From: Solirubrobacteraceae bacterium
GTDB taxonomy: Bacteria; Actinomycetota; Thermoleophilia; Solirubrobacterales; Solirubrobacteraceae
Direction: 5' to 3'
NCBI GenBank assembly: GCA_017882455.1
Contig: JADGPL010000006.1
Span: 62,001-126,000, forward strand
DNA: 64,000 nt
How positions within the stretch are numbered: position 1 is the stretch's first letter; every line of letters begins with the position of its first letter. The notes beneath the pieces are model-generated. The model was not told where the DNA came from. It made no database searches and saw nothing but the letters and a program-made list of their open reading frames with translations. Positions 32,487 to 41,562 of the stretch are shown piece by piece. The translations under genes and the position numbers were made by a program.

Positions 32487-35400
32487 TTAAGAGGGGAGTG
32501 CGGTCTCCCAGGCCGCGACCGCCGCGAGCTCGGCCGTCGGTCGCTCGTCCTCTACCTGAACAGCTCCTGCGAACACCCGGCCGCTCGCACCGTCGATGCT
32601 GATCTCATCGCCTTCGGCGAGCTCGCGCCCGCCGAAGCTGACCAGCCGTCGCTCGAGGTCGATGTCCACGTCGTCTGCACCCACGACGCAGGGCCTACCG
32701 AGCTCGCGCGCGACCACGGCGGCATGCGAAGTGCGCCCGCCGGTGCCCGTGAGCAGTCCCGCCGCCACGATCATCCCGGCCAGGTCCTCGGTGCTGGTAT
32801 CGCGACGTATCAGGACGGACTTGCGGCCTTCCTGGGCGAGGCGCTCGGCGGCCTCCACGTCGAGCGCGATCGGACCGCATGCGACTCCAGAGCTGACGGG
32901 CTGCGCGCGGCAGAGCTCGTCGGCTCCGCCGTTCTCGCGCACGTAGGTGCGCCGTATGCCCTGAAGGTCCAGGCCGGCAAGTCGCGCACGAGCCTCGCTG
33001 ATGGAGACGACGGATTCACGGACCTGGTCGACGGCGATATGCAGAGCCGCCCAGGGCGTGCACATGGCGGCTCGTGCCTGCAGCAGGAAGAGCTTCCCCT
33101 CCTGGATGGTGAACTCGAACTCCTGCGCGTCGTGGAACTCGCGCTCGAGCACACGACAGATCTCCTCCAGACGCCGCTGAACCTCGGGTGCGAGCAGCGC
33201 CAGCTGTCCGCCGTCTTCGGGTGTGCGGCGCCCGCTGACGATCTCCTCGCCCTGCGCGTCACGCAGGAACTCGACATAGGGACGCCGCTCGCCGGTGGCG
33301 GGATCGCGAGTGAACCCCACACCGGAGCCCGACAGGCCGCCGGCGTTGCCGAACACCATGCGTTGCAGAATCACAGCGGTGCCGAGGGTCTCGGGCAGGT
33401 CGTGCAGGCGGCGATAGTCGCGCGCCTTCGGGGCGTCCCATGACTCCAGCACGGCCCGCACCGCCCCCTGGACCTGATCGATCGGACTCTGAGGGAGCGG
33501 CCTGCCGGACAGTGCGCGAAAGCGCTCCAGGTGCTCAGCGGTCAGCTCTGCGAGCGTGCCTGCGTCCAGGTCGCGCGGACGCTGTACGCCAGCTGCCTGC
33601 ATGCGCTGTGCGGTGGCCTGCTCGAAGGGCTCTGTCGGGCAGCGCGCCACCACCCGGGCATAGGACTCCACCAGCCGTCGATAGGAGTCCCATGCCATAC
33701 GGGGGTTGCCGGTCAGCGCGATCAGGCCCTCGATGCTGTCGTCGCACAACCCCACGTTCAGCACGGTCTCGAGCATTCCCGGCATCGACGCGGGAGCGCC
33801 CGAGCGCACCGAGAGGATCAGCGGGCGCCGCGCGCTTCCAAGTCGCAGACCGCTGCGCTCCTGCAGTGCGCCGAGCGCTGCCGAGACGAGTGTTCGCAGC
33901 CGCGCCTCGTCGCGCGCCGCCGCGAAGTCTCGATATACCGCGGTGGTGAGGATCGCAGCGTCGGGGACCGGCAGCTTGGCGCGCGCCATCCGCGCGAGGC
34001 CGTGGCCCTTGGAGCCGATCGAGGCGACGTCGGGCACCTCGACGTCCCCGCGGCCGATCACGTAGAGCTCCTCGATCTCTCCGCTCTCGTCGCGCGCGGG
34101 CACCGCCCGCGCAGCAGAGGGCTCTGGCGTCGTCAGGGGCTCGGAGCGCACCACGTTGCCGAGCACCTGGCGACGGAGCTGGTGAGCGGCGCGCATCAAC
34201 GCGTCCGCCCCCTCCTCGCAGGCCTGTGTCGCCTGGGCAAGGACGAACAGCTCGCCGGCCGCATCGACCTCTTTGACGAACGCCGCCTGAACCTCACGCA
34301 GCCGCTCGTCGGCGTCGTGCTCCAGCTCAACGATCCGGTGCGTGGTCTCGAGGAACGCGCCCATGTCCTCGCTGGGGCCGCCGCGGTGAATCTCGCGGGC
34401 GAGATGCATGGCCCGCAGATAGCATCGAGACGCGTCCAGCACCAGCGACATCATCTGTCGCGACTGTGTCAACACGGCTCCCGAGAGGCGCCCTTGAGGG
34501 AGCAGCGACCACGAGAACGCGGCCTCCTCGAAGGCGTCGGCCACGTCGTCGGCCTGCTGGACGAGCTCGACGAAGAATGCGGGCTCCTCTGCACGCGCAC
34601 ACGCTGCCCGAACCTCGTTGACCAGCTTGTCGGCACGCTGCTCCCACTCGCGCGCGAGTCGAGCGATCCCGACGCGATCCTGACTCGGGTGCTCGAGCGC
34701 CGCCTGCTCCAGCGCGTCGCGCGCCGCCTCGCCGAGCGACACGACCAGCTCGGCATGGACGCCGATCAGCTCGAACAGCTCCTGGCGAGCGGTGCGCACG
34801 TAGCCGATCAGCTCCGCGCGCGCCTCGTCTGCCACCAGCGAGGTCGATCGTCCCGCGAGCAGACCCTCTGCGCAGATACGCAGCACCGCACGCAGATAGG
34901 AGATCGCCGCAGAGGCGCCGAGCACGTCGATCAGCGACTCGCCGGCACGTGTGCCCCGACCGCTTGCGAAGGTCAGGGCGTCATACACGAGCTGCTCGCC
35001 GCCGGCGAGCAGAAAGGCCATATGCCCGAGCTCGCGCTCGGCGGCCCACGCCAGCAGATCCACGGCGGCGCGGTTGCCCACCAGGCCTCGAAGCCGCTTG
35101 CGCGCACGGTTCCAGTCGATCAGGAAGACCATGCGCGAGCCGAGCAGCTCCAGGAAGGCTTCGAGCTCGGCCTCGGAGGCCGCCGTGAAGCGGCCCACGG
35201 CGAGGTGATAGAGCCCCTCCCCGGAGGCGCCATCGCCGCGCGAGCGGGTGTCCTCCCACTGCATCTGCTGCCCGGAGAGCAGGCGCTGGAAGAACAGGAG
35301 CCGCGGGAGGTGGACATCCGTATAGATCACGGTCACCTCCAGCGCGATGATCTTCACGACCACCACGTGCGCGTCGGTCTCTCCGATGTCGTTTTGGACC

Positions 35401-36074
35401 ACGAGCGCATCGCCGCTGCGCGTGGCCACAGTGGCGAGACCAGGATGCTCGAAGCGCAGACGCTGGGTACGCTCGACACCACGGGCGAACGCGCCCACCA
35501 ACGGACGATCGCTCGCCTCGATGCCGTAGGCCAGCGCCCCCGCGATCGATTCGCTCGCCAGGCGCCCCACGAGCCCGTTGAGCTCACGGTGGGCATCCAT
35601 GACCACGAGGTGCAGGCTGTCGTGGTCATGGCTGCGACCGCTCGTCAGCGCAGAGAGGCTCTCCCCGGTGATCGTGTCTGCACTGGGCTGCACCTCGCCC
35701 TCGAGCTTCCCCAGGCGTTCGCCGAGCGCCTGGGCAGCGCTCACCGCAGCTGTTTCGAGCGGCACCAGCATCGTCTCCACCTCGCCGAAGGCCGTCTGGA
35801 CCAGCTCGGCAGCCCCGGGGATGGAGTAGGAGCCGTCCTCGCCCAGCGCGCTGGTATGGACGACGCGATCCAGCCCAACGTCCGAGACGCCGCTCGCGAG
35901 GCGCTCCTCTCGCAGATCTGACGCATCCCGATCGCCATCGGCGCCAGCGCGGGCGCTCTGCAGGAGCGTGAGCAGATACTTGACACGATCGTTTGCCGCG
36001 AGGGCCCGGCTGATCAGCTCGGGTAGTAGGAGCTCGCTCTCGCCGAGCGCCGCGATGATGCGGTCCTTTGACAT
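32487..36074 (-). CDS. DUF47/PhoU-like - PPDK ATP-grasp - phosphohistidine fusion
   Basis: 1195 residues; the ATG at 36074 has a perfect AGGAGG five bases before it. Residues 1-400: unrecognised (SELLLPELISRALAANDRVKYLL; a middle part with VVVKIIALEVTVIYTDVHLP). About 405-640: long helices in the style of PhoU/DUF47 (HRIVELEHDADERLREV). About 680-1080: pyruvate-phosphate-dikinase ATP-grasp domain, SKGHGLARM, SVRSGAPASMPGMLETVLNVGL and FTIQEGKLFLLQARAAM. About 1090-1195: phosphohistidine swivel domain with GGRTSHAAVVARELG. The PEP/pyruvate TIM barrel is absent, so the phosphoryl acceptor must be something else. It could be a new phosphotransferase or a regulator of phosphate-linked signalling. 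Single-gene unit. Confidence 0.85.
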   Translation of the reverse strand: MSKDRIIAALGESELLLPELISRALAANDRVKYLLTLLQSARAGADGDRDASDLREERLASGVSDVGLDRVVHTSALGEDGSYSIPGAAELVQTAFGEVETMLVPLETAAVSAAQALGERLGKLEGEVQPSADTITGESLSALTSGRSHDHDSLHLVVMDAHRELNGLVGRLASESIAGALAYGIEASDRPLVGAFARGVERTQRLRFEHPGLATVATRSGDALVVQNDIGETDAHVVVVKIIALEVTVIYTDVHLPRLLFFQRLLSGQQMQWEDTRSRGDGASGEGLYHLAVGRFTAASEAELEAFLELLGSRMVFLIDWNRARKRLRGLVGNRAAVDLLAWAAERELGHMAFLLAGGEQLVYDALTFASGRGTRAGESLIDVLGASAAISYLRAVLRICAEGLLAGRSTSLVADEARAELIGYVRTARQELFELIGVHAELVVSLGEAARDALEQAALEHPSQDRVGIARLAREWEQRADKLVNEVRAACARAEEPAFFVELVQQADDVADAFEEAAFSWSLLPQGRLSGAVLTQSRQMMSLVLDASRCYLRAMHLAREIHRGGPSEDMGAFLETTHRIVELEHDADERLREVQAAFVKEVDAAGELFVLAQATQACEEGADALMRAAHQLRRQVLGNVVRSEPLTTPEPSAARAVPARDESGEIEELYVIGRGDVEVPDVASIGSKGHGLARMARAKLPVPDAAILTTAVYRDFAAARDEARLRTLVSAALGALQERSGLRLGSARRPLILSVRSGAPASMPGMLETVLNVGLCDDSIEGLIALTGNPRMAWDSYRRLVESYARVVARCPTEPFEQATAQRMQAAGVQRPRDLDAGTLAELTAEHLERFRALSGRPLPQSPIDQVQGAVRAVLESWDAPKARDYRRLHDLPETLGTAVILQRMVFGNAGGLSGSGVGFTRDPATGERRPYVEFLRDAQGEEIVSGRRTPEDGGQLALLAPEVQRRLEEICRVLEREFHDAQEFEFTIQEGKLFLLQARAAMCTPWAALHIAVDQVRESVVSISEARARLAGLDLQGIRRTYVRENGGADELCRAQPVSSGVACGPIALDVEAAERLAQEGRKSVLIRRDTSTEDLAGMIVAAGLLTGTGGRTSHAAVVARELGRPCVVGADDVDIDLERRLVSFGGRELAEGDEISIDGASGRVFAGAVQVEDERPTAELAAVAAWETALPS

Positions 36075-36376
36075 TGGCCTCCTGTTCGGGGGGTTCCTGC
36101 TCAAGCGCATTCGCCGGATGGCTCTCACGCTAAGCGGGCCCCCCGGCACGCGCATCGGATGAATCCCGCGGCGGCATTTCGGCAAATGCCGGACCCACAG
36201 GCACTTCTCCCCGAGGCGAAGCGGCCGCGAAGGCCTCCGATGGGCGCCGGGACAGGCCCGCGCACCAGGGGTGTCGCGGGCCGGGACCCCCACGACCGGA
36301 CCACTTTGGCAGTGAGATTGTTACGAATGTGTAGAGAGGTTGGCCCGGCCGATTCGATCTGACAGAATCCTTGGCC
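36075..36376. other. divergent intergenic region
   Basis: The 302 bp hold no convincing gene. The right end is less GC-rich and carries a promoter-like pair (36306-36335) pointing to the phosphoesterase. The left end holds the ribosome site of the large fusion gene. Confidence 0.5.
36306..36335 (+). promoter_or_regulatory. candidate promoter for the metallophosphoesterase
   Basis: TTGGCA (36306-36311) and TGTAGA (36330-36335) separated by 18 bases resemble a housekeeping -35/-10 pair. The gene starts about 42 bp downstream. Confidence 0.45.
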
Positions 36377-37519
36377 ATGCCCAGGGTCCCACGCTTTCAC
36401 CTGCCCAGCGGGTCAGCCCAGCAGCAACTACGTGGCGGCACGCGTGCGGCACACAGCCAGCAGCCCTTCCCGCTGCCGGCACCCCGCGGCTCTGCTCCGT
36501 ACAGACTCGACCTGGCCGATGTCTTGGGCGCCAAAGCGGTGACGGCAATCGAAGACGCGGGCAAGCTGGTATTCCACGCCGTCGGCGACACCGGCGGGAT
36601 CAAGCAGCCTGAATTCCAGGAGAACGTCGCTGCTGCCATGGAGCGCGACTTCGACGCGCTGAGGCCGGTGCCGTCGTTTTTCTACCACCTCGGAGACGTT
36701 GTCTACTTCTATGGACAGCGCGCCCTCTACTACGAACAGTTCTACGACCCTTACATGCGATATCCAGCACCGATCTTCGCGATTCCAGGCAACCACGATG
36801 GCGATGTGACGCCCGGAGAAGACACCGAAGACCCGCCCGAGTCGACCTCCCTCGATGGCTTCGTCACGAACTTCTGTGCACCACCCGGGACCCACACGCC
36901 CGAGGCCGGCGAGTCGCCCAGGCAGGCCATGACCCAGCCGAACGTCTATTGGACCCTCACCACGCCGCTGGCGACGATCATCGGCCTCTACACGAACGTC
37001 CCCGAGCATGGCGTGGTGGACTCCGAACAGGCTGAGTGGGTCGCCTCGGAGGTGGCTGCGGCACCGAGCGACAGGGCGCTGATCATCGCCGCCCATCACC
37101 CCGTCTTCTCGGCCGACCAGTTTCACGGCTCCTCGCCGAACATCGGCGCGATTCTCGACGAAGCGTTCTCGAAGGCAAAACGAACGGCCGACCTCGTCCT
37201 CAACGGGCATGTGCACAACTACCAGCGCTTCACACGTCAGCTGGACGGCAAGCCGATCACCTACATCGTCGCGGGGGCCGGCGGCTACCACAACCTGCAC
37301 CACATGGGCAAGGTCAACGGTCAGCCACCGCCGCCCGAATGGCAGGACGAAGAACTGGGAGTCGTGCTCAACGCCTACAACCAGACCGACTTCGGCTACC
37401 TGACGCTGACGGTCACCAAGACGGCGATCGAAGGCATTTACAACGCCGTACCGAAGCCCGGATCCCCCGGCGCCACCGTTCAGGCGCCGATCAGCGACAG
37501 CTTCACGATCGCGCTGTAG
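36377..37519 (+). CDS. calcineurin-like metallophosphoesterase
   Basis: 380 residues from ATG 36377 (a TTG two codons earlier is in frame). Metal-binding motifs in order: AVGDTGG near 75, HLGDVVYF near 105, PGNHDGD near 142, AAHHPVFS near 237, and GHVHNYQR near 280. The set is complete for a dinuclear phosphoesterase of the purple-acid-phosphatase-like group. The N-terminus (PRVPRFHLPSGSAQQQ) lacks a clear signal peptide, so probably cytoplasmic. The substrate is unknown. It diverges from the PPDK-like fusion. Confidence 0.88.
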   Translation: MPRVPRFHLPSGSAQQQLRGGTRAAHSQQPFPLPAPRGSAPYRLDLADVLGAKAVTAIEDAGKLVFHAVGDTGGIKQPEFQENVAAAMERDFDALRPVPSFFYHLGDVVYFYGQRALYYEQFYDPYMRYPAPIFAIPGNHDGDVTPGEDTEDPPESTSLDGFVTNFCAPPGTHTPEAGESPRQAMTQPNVYWTLTTPLATIIGLYTNVPEHGVVDSEQAEWVASEVAAAPSDRALIIAAHHPVFSADQFHGSSPNIGAILDEAFSKAKRTADLVLNGHVHNYQRFTRQLDGKPITYIVAGAGGYHNLHHMGKVNGQPPPPEWQDEELGVVLNAYNQTDFGYLTLTVTKTAIEGIYNAVPKPGSPGATVQAPISDSFTIAL

Positions 37520-37652
37520 GCCGAGCGCTACCGTTTCGTCCTGCGTCAGTCACCTGGATGGCCTCCTCGCCAGCGCCCTGAACCGGTTCCTCTTCGTCGA
37601 GGAAACGACCCGCACGCTCACGGCGGATATCGCGCTTCGACCCGTTTGGGCA

Positions 37653-39719
37653 CTAGCCTCCTGCGGCCGGAGCATGCTGGGGCACGTTCTGAGCGGGTGG
37701 CAGCTCATCAGCCGCTTTGGCTGAACGCCCGCGCCATGATTCGAAGATCGGGAGGGCGGCCCAGCGTACGATCACCTGGGCACCGAAGCCGGAGGCGACG
37801 GCGGTCAGGTAGTCGGTGAGCGATCCCCACGTGGCCGTGTAGATCTGGAGGGCGTACACGAGCATCGCACCCAACGCGGCGACGATCGAGAGCATGATGT
37901 CCTGGCGCCTGGCGGCAGCCATCAATCGCGCAGGCCTGGAACGCACGAGCACACGAACGACGCGGGTCCAGAGTCTCGGCAGGAGCTCGGAGGTCCATCG
38001 GGACAACGCGCTGGGGAGATGCGCCTTCTGCACGAACGTGGTGGATGCCTGCGACTGATCGAGCGCAGTCGTGATCGCGCTGTCGCCATGGTCCCCCGTC
38101 TTGCCGGCGAGATCTTCCTGCAACGAGATCAGTTTCAAGCGCAGGCCCGCCGGGTCCACCACACCAGGGCCGCCGGCGAGGGGTGCATGAGCCGACGCCA
38201 CCGCTCTGAGGCGGTCGAAGAGATCGGATCTCGCGTGCTCCTCCAGAGCAGCCCAAGCCTCGGCCAGACGCTGCCACGTGCCGGCCACGTCATGGTGCCA
38301 CTTGGTCTGTTCCACGAGCATTCGGGCCTTCTGCTCTGCTTCCTCGGGCGGGACCTCGTTCCTGGCGACTTCGGCCCAGAGCCTCCTGCTGTCTTCACTG
38401 GTGGTGGTGCTCGACCACGAGGTCCCGTCGATCGAGTCGAGCTCGATGCGCGATATCGCCTCGAGTTGGCGGACCTTGGGCTGCAGCCTGACCCAGGCCG
38501 CAATCCGTGCCATGAGCTGCTTGATCGACAGTTCGAGCTCGTCCAGGTCGGCTTCGCTCTGTGCCCAGTGCAGCTCGGAGAAGAAGCCTGCGGCTCCGTG
38601 CAGCGACGGTTCGGCGAGCCACTCCGTCGAGGTCCATGGCGCACGGTCGGGACCGATCGCAATGCTCAGACCGGCCCAGTCCATGAGGGAGTCCCCGCGC
38701 TCTATGGGTAGGTATTCGATCAGGGCGCCCTGCAGTCTCGCGCGCAGAACGTTGCGCCTGCGGGCGCGCTTGCCCAGCAATGGCAGCAGCCCGCCGAGGA
38801 ACGTGCCGATGGCGACGGCCAAGAGCGTCCAGACGATCGCGTCGCGGGCGGTCAACGAGACCGACAGCGAGGGAGCCTGCGAGCTGCCGCTGATCGGCAC
38901 CGTCCCCGAGTAGGTGCCCGCCGCGGCATCTCCGACCAGACGGAGCACGGGCCGTAGTTCGCCGGCTTCACGCTTGACCCCAACCCGTGCGAGGACGCTA
39001 CGCCCGTCGCCCGAGTGCAGCAGCGCCCGCCCGTTCAGAGCCCCGGAGTCGACCAGCGCCTGGACGCCAAGGCCGTGCAGCTCGAAGTTCGCTTCGGTCC
39101 CACTCGCCGAGTGTCCCCCCGGGAGCCATGCGGTTGTGTGCAGCACCACGGCGCTGGGAACGGCCTGCACCGTCGATAGGTCGAGTTCGCTCGCGACGAC
39201 AGGGAGCAGCGCCGGCTTGCCTTGGGGAACCAGCGAGGAGTTGACGGCGCGGATGACGAGCATCCCGTCCACGCTGGCGGGATCATGCGTTGCTGGCAGT
39301 CCCACCACGAGCGCGACGCGACCGACGCCGCGCGGCGCAATCGTCGGCACCTTCCCGACGCTGCGCAGCCAGACCGGGCCGCTGGCGCGGCCGAACAGAT
39401 GCAGGTACAGCACGGGCGCGCCCTCCGCTGAAGGTTGGTCCTCAGCTGGATCGAGCGTCAAGCGGGGACGCAGCGCGACCGAGCCGGTGTTGCGGAGCAG
39501 CAGCGTGAACGTGCCTTCTCTCATGCCGGCAACCGACGGCCCGAATTCGATCTGTATCTTGCCGGCGGGTCGTTCGAGACGCAGGCCGCCAGCGTTCACG
39601 GCGGCCTGCGCTGAGGAGATCCCGGGTACGAGCACGAGCCACGATGCAAGCAGTAGTGCTTGCAGAGCCGTGGCGATATGGGAATGCGCGCGTCGAGACT
39701 TCTCTGACGGGCCCAGCAT
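37653..39719 (-). CDS. large membrane protein with extracytoplasmic beta-rich domain
   Basis: 688 residues. A signal peptide (ALLLASWLVLVPGISSAQA) leads into about 250 residues of beta-rich sequence with Ig-like or Alpha-galactosidase-NEW3-like strands (GTFTLLLRNTGSVALRPRL; AGTYSGTVPISGSSQAPSLSV). A helix follows near 280-305 (AIVWTLLAVAIGTFLGGLLPLL), then a long cytoplasmic helical region and two more C-terminal helices (about 605-655). No family name is recognised. The NEW3-like part resembles adhesion or sugar-binding modules. A signal sequence plus three later helices gives a C-terminal tail on the outside or inside depending on anchoring. Confidence 0.7.
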   Translation of the reverse strand: MLGPSEKSRRAHSHIATALQALLLASWLVLVPGISSAQAAVNAGGLRLERPAGKIQIEFGPSVAGMREGTFTLLLRNTGSVALRPRLTLDPAEDQPSAEGAPVLYLHLFGRASGPVWLRSVGKVPTIAPRGVGRVALVVGLPATHDPASVDGMLVIRAVNSSLVPQGKPALLPVVASELDLSTVQAVPSAVVLHTTAWLPGGHSASGTEANFELHGLGVQALVDSGALNGRALLHSGDGRSVLARVGVKREAGELRPVLRLVGDAAAGTYSGTVPISGSSQAPSLSVSLTARDAIVWTLLAVAIGTFLGGLLPLLGKRARRRNVLRARLQGALIEYLPIERGDSLMDWAGLSIAIGPDRAPWTSTEWLAEPSLHGAAGFFSELHWAQSEADLDELELSIKQLMARIAAWVRLQPKVRQLEAISRIELDSIDGTSWSSTTTSEDSRRLWAEVARNEVPPEEAEQKARMLVEQTKWHHDVAGTWQRLAEAWAALEEHARSDLFDRLRAVASAHAPLAGGPGVVDPAGLRLKLISLQEDLAGKTGDHGDSAITTALDQSQASTTFVQKAHLPSALSRWTSELLPRLWTRVVRVLVRSRPARLMAAARRQDIMLSIVAALGAMLVYALQIYTATWGSLTDYLTAVASGFGAQVIVRWAALPIFESWRGRSAKAADELPPAQNVPQHAPAAGG

Positions 39720-39796
39720 GTCGTGTCGCCCCCCCTGGCTGAACGCGTGCCGCTGATCGGAACTGCGGTGCCTAGCCTACTGTGTCGGCTCTGCGT

Positions 39797-40067
39797 ATGA
39801 AGGATGCGCACGAGCAGCCCCACGACGACGCTTACGATCGGGCGACGCTCGAACAGGACGCGCTTTGGACAGTCACCCGACTTGCTCGTCAGTACAACGA
39901 CAAGCTGGTCCGGGAGCGCCACTTTGCCGGCCGCTCGAGCAGCCGCGAGGCGTTCGCCCTGGACCGTGCAAGATCACCTCAAGGCGATCTTCGACAAGCC
40001 CGACATGCGCTCGCGTCGCGCATTCGTCGCGCGGTGGGCCTTCGACATGGCCTACGCGAGTAGCTGA
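39797..40067 (+). pseudogene. frameshifted LuxR-family regulator remnant
   Basis: The first frame reads MKDAHEQPHDDAYDRATLEQ and DALWTVTRLARQYND up to about 39960. In another frame the sequence then reads TVQDHLKAIFDKPDMRSRRAF and VARWAFDMAYAS with a stop at 40067. The latter is the C-terminal helix-turn-helix end of LuxR-type regulators. The two parts are joined without the middle of the protein, so this is a decayed gene. Confidence 0.5.
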
Positions 40068-40076
40068 CAGGCGCGT

Positions 40077-40190
40077 TCATCCGCTCTGGCGGTCTGAACT
40101 GATGGTCTGGCCCACCTCGATCAGGTGGCCATCCAGATCGCCGATGTAGCAGCGGATCTCAGCACCACGAGACCCCTGCTTGTGGTTGGT
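40077..40190 (-). pseudogene. VOC/glyoxalase-family remnant
   Basis: The minus strand reads EIRCYIGDLDGHLIEVGQTI before a stop at 40077. EIRCYI-DxDGHLIEVGQ is the C-terminal strand pattern of VOC proteins with the metal glutamate. Upstream the frame is broken; only about 35 codons are recognisable. Confidence 0.5.
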
Positions 40191-40500
40191 CGCGGATGGC
40201 GACCAACTTCCGGCGCATCCCGCCAGGACCGCGCCATTCGAAGCGCGCGCGGACCGATGCAAACGACCGTTCGTTGGCAGAAAGCCCTGTCGAGGCGTAC
40301 TTGATGATCGCGTTCGAGGCTAGCTGTGCCAGCTTCGCCCAGCTGAATACCGGCCCAATCCCCGGCTTTGGGTGCAGTCGCTCCCCCATCCCCGTCAGTA
40401 TCCCCCCCCAACCGAATCATCATAGAAAGACGTAAACGTAACCGGCGAACCCGACGTCCCATTCACAACCGACGACCCCAAAACATTCAGCTGCGGATAG

Positions 40501-40700
40501 CGCTTCGGGTCGATCGAGCTCTACCACAAGAAGCTCGAGATCCCGGATACCGGCAGGCAGATCCTCGGACTCTACGCGGAACCGGGCAGCAAGAGCGAAC
40601 AGGCCGTGGCCATCCTCGCCGCGACGATCGGGGAACCGAACGCGGCGCAGCTACACGACCATCCGGATCGGCGTGCACAAGCTCCCGCCGAGCCGGCCTG
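40501..40700 (+). pseudogene. remnant of an MmyB-like XRE regulator
   Basis: The plus strand reads GSIELYHKKLEIPDTGRQIL and GLYAEPGSKSEQAVAILAAT, the C-terminal ligand-binding-domain end of MmyB-type XRE regulators (L-x-x-AEPGS-x-SE). No helix-turn-helix or start remains upstream. From 39720 to 40805 nothing intact is present; this is the third broken gene there. Confidence 0.45.
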
Positions 40701-40805
40701 ATCGAGGACGCACACGACGGCTGCCGAGGGAGGTTCAGACTCTCGGATTGAAACGATCTCGCGTTGTGTGCAAGACCGCCGGCTCGACTGCGACGAGAGT
40801 CGGCT

Positions 40806-41459
40806 TCAGGATGAGGTGGCGAGCTGTGCGTTGAGTTGTTCGAGTCCGGGCCAGATCAGGTCTAGGAGCCAGTCGGCCAGTTCCTCAGGAGGGACTTCGG
40901 GGTGCTCGTGCCACCACAGCGACAGCGACTCGTAGGCGCCGGCGATGGCGAGGGTCATGGCCTCGAGCCTCGGGCGGCCCTCGTGGTCTGGTGTCGTCCC
41001 GGAGGTCTCGGCCATGAGGTGGATCATGAGGTCTGATTGGCGGCGCCTGATACGCGAGGCCTCGGTGGCGAATCGGGTGTCGCGCGCGTCCTCGCCGTCG
41101 AACAGCACGATCCATGCCCGGAGCTGGTCCTGCAGGAACCGGAAGTACGCGATCGAGCCCGCTCGCAGGCGCTCCCGCGGGTCTGACTCCTCACGCACCG
41201 CTTTCGCCACGCGGTCGGCGAGAGCCTCTCCGGTGCGGCGAACGCACGTCGCGAAGAGCTGCTCCTTCGATCCAAAGTGATCGTAGATCACGGGCTTTGA
41301 CACGCCGGCGCGACGGGCGAGCTCGTCCATGGAGGCAGCATGGAAGCCGCGCTCGGCAAAGAGCTGATCCGCCAGCTCGAGCAGCTGCGCCGAACGAACG
41401 GCGCGAGGCACCCGGCCGGTTCGGTAGTTCGCCACGAGCATGTCTGCGGAGGAACCCAC
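40806..41459 (-). CDS. TetR-family repressor of the adjacent acyl-CoA operon
   Basis: 217 residues from GTG 41459 (ATG 41441 is an alternative). The N-terminal helix-turn-helix is typical: LLELADQLFAERGFHAASMDELARRAGVSKPVIYDHFGSKEQLF. The C-terminal ligand domain resembles the TetR_C group of fatty-acid or acyl-CoA responsive repressors. It diverges from the decarboxylase/dehydrogenase operon across 103 bp that contains a 12-bp perfect inverted repeat, so it very likely regulates itself and that operon. The ligand is probably an acyl-CoA or organic acid; this is inference. Confidence 0.9.
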   Translation of the reverse strand: MGSSADMLVANYRTGRVPRAVRSAQLLELADQLFAERGFHAASMDELARRAGVSKPVIYDHFGSKEQLFATCVRRTGEALADRVAKAVREESDPRERLRAGSIAYFRFLQDQLRAWIVLFDGEDARDTRFATEASRIRRRQSDLMIHLMAETSGTTPDHEGRPRLEAMTLAIAGAYESLSLWWHEHPEVPPEELADWLLDLIWPGLEQLNAQLATSS

Positions 41460-41469
41460 AGATCTATTC

Positions 41470-41508
41470 TACCATCAGTAAGATACTCATGGTAGGTTAC
41501 TGATGGTA
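41470..41508. promoter_or_regulatory. TetR operator: 12-bp perfect inverted repeat
   Basis: TACCATCAGTAA (41470-41481) and TTACTGATGGTA (41497-41508) form a perfect 12-base inverted repeat with a 15-base spacer; the spacer itself carries an ATGGTA half-site (41489-41494). Located between the TetR gene and the divergent operon, in an AT-rich patch. Confidence 0.8.
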
Positions 41509-41562
41509 AGCAATCCAGGCAACACGAGACCACTGGTCTCGTCTACGCAAAGAGAGGTCGTC

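Noticed and set aside
33531-35921. A 796-codon open frame on the plus strand opposite the PPDK-like fusion gene
   Set aside because: High GC makes antisense frames long. The sequence is histidine/arginine/leucine-rich without family motifs, while the minus frame has intact ATP-grasp and histidine motifs.
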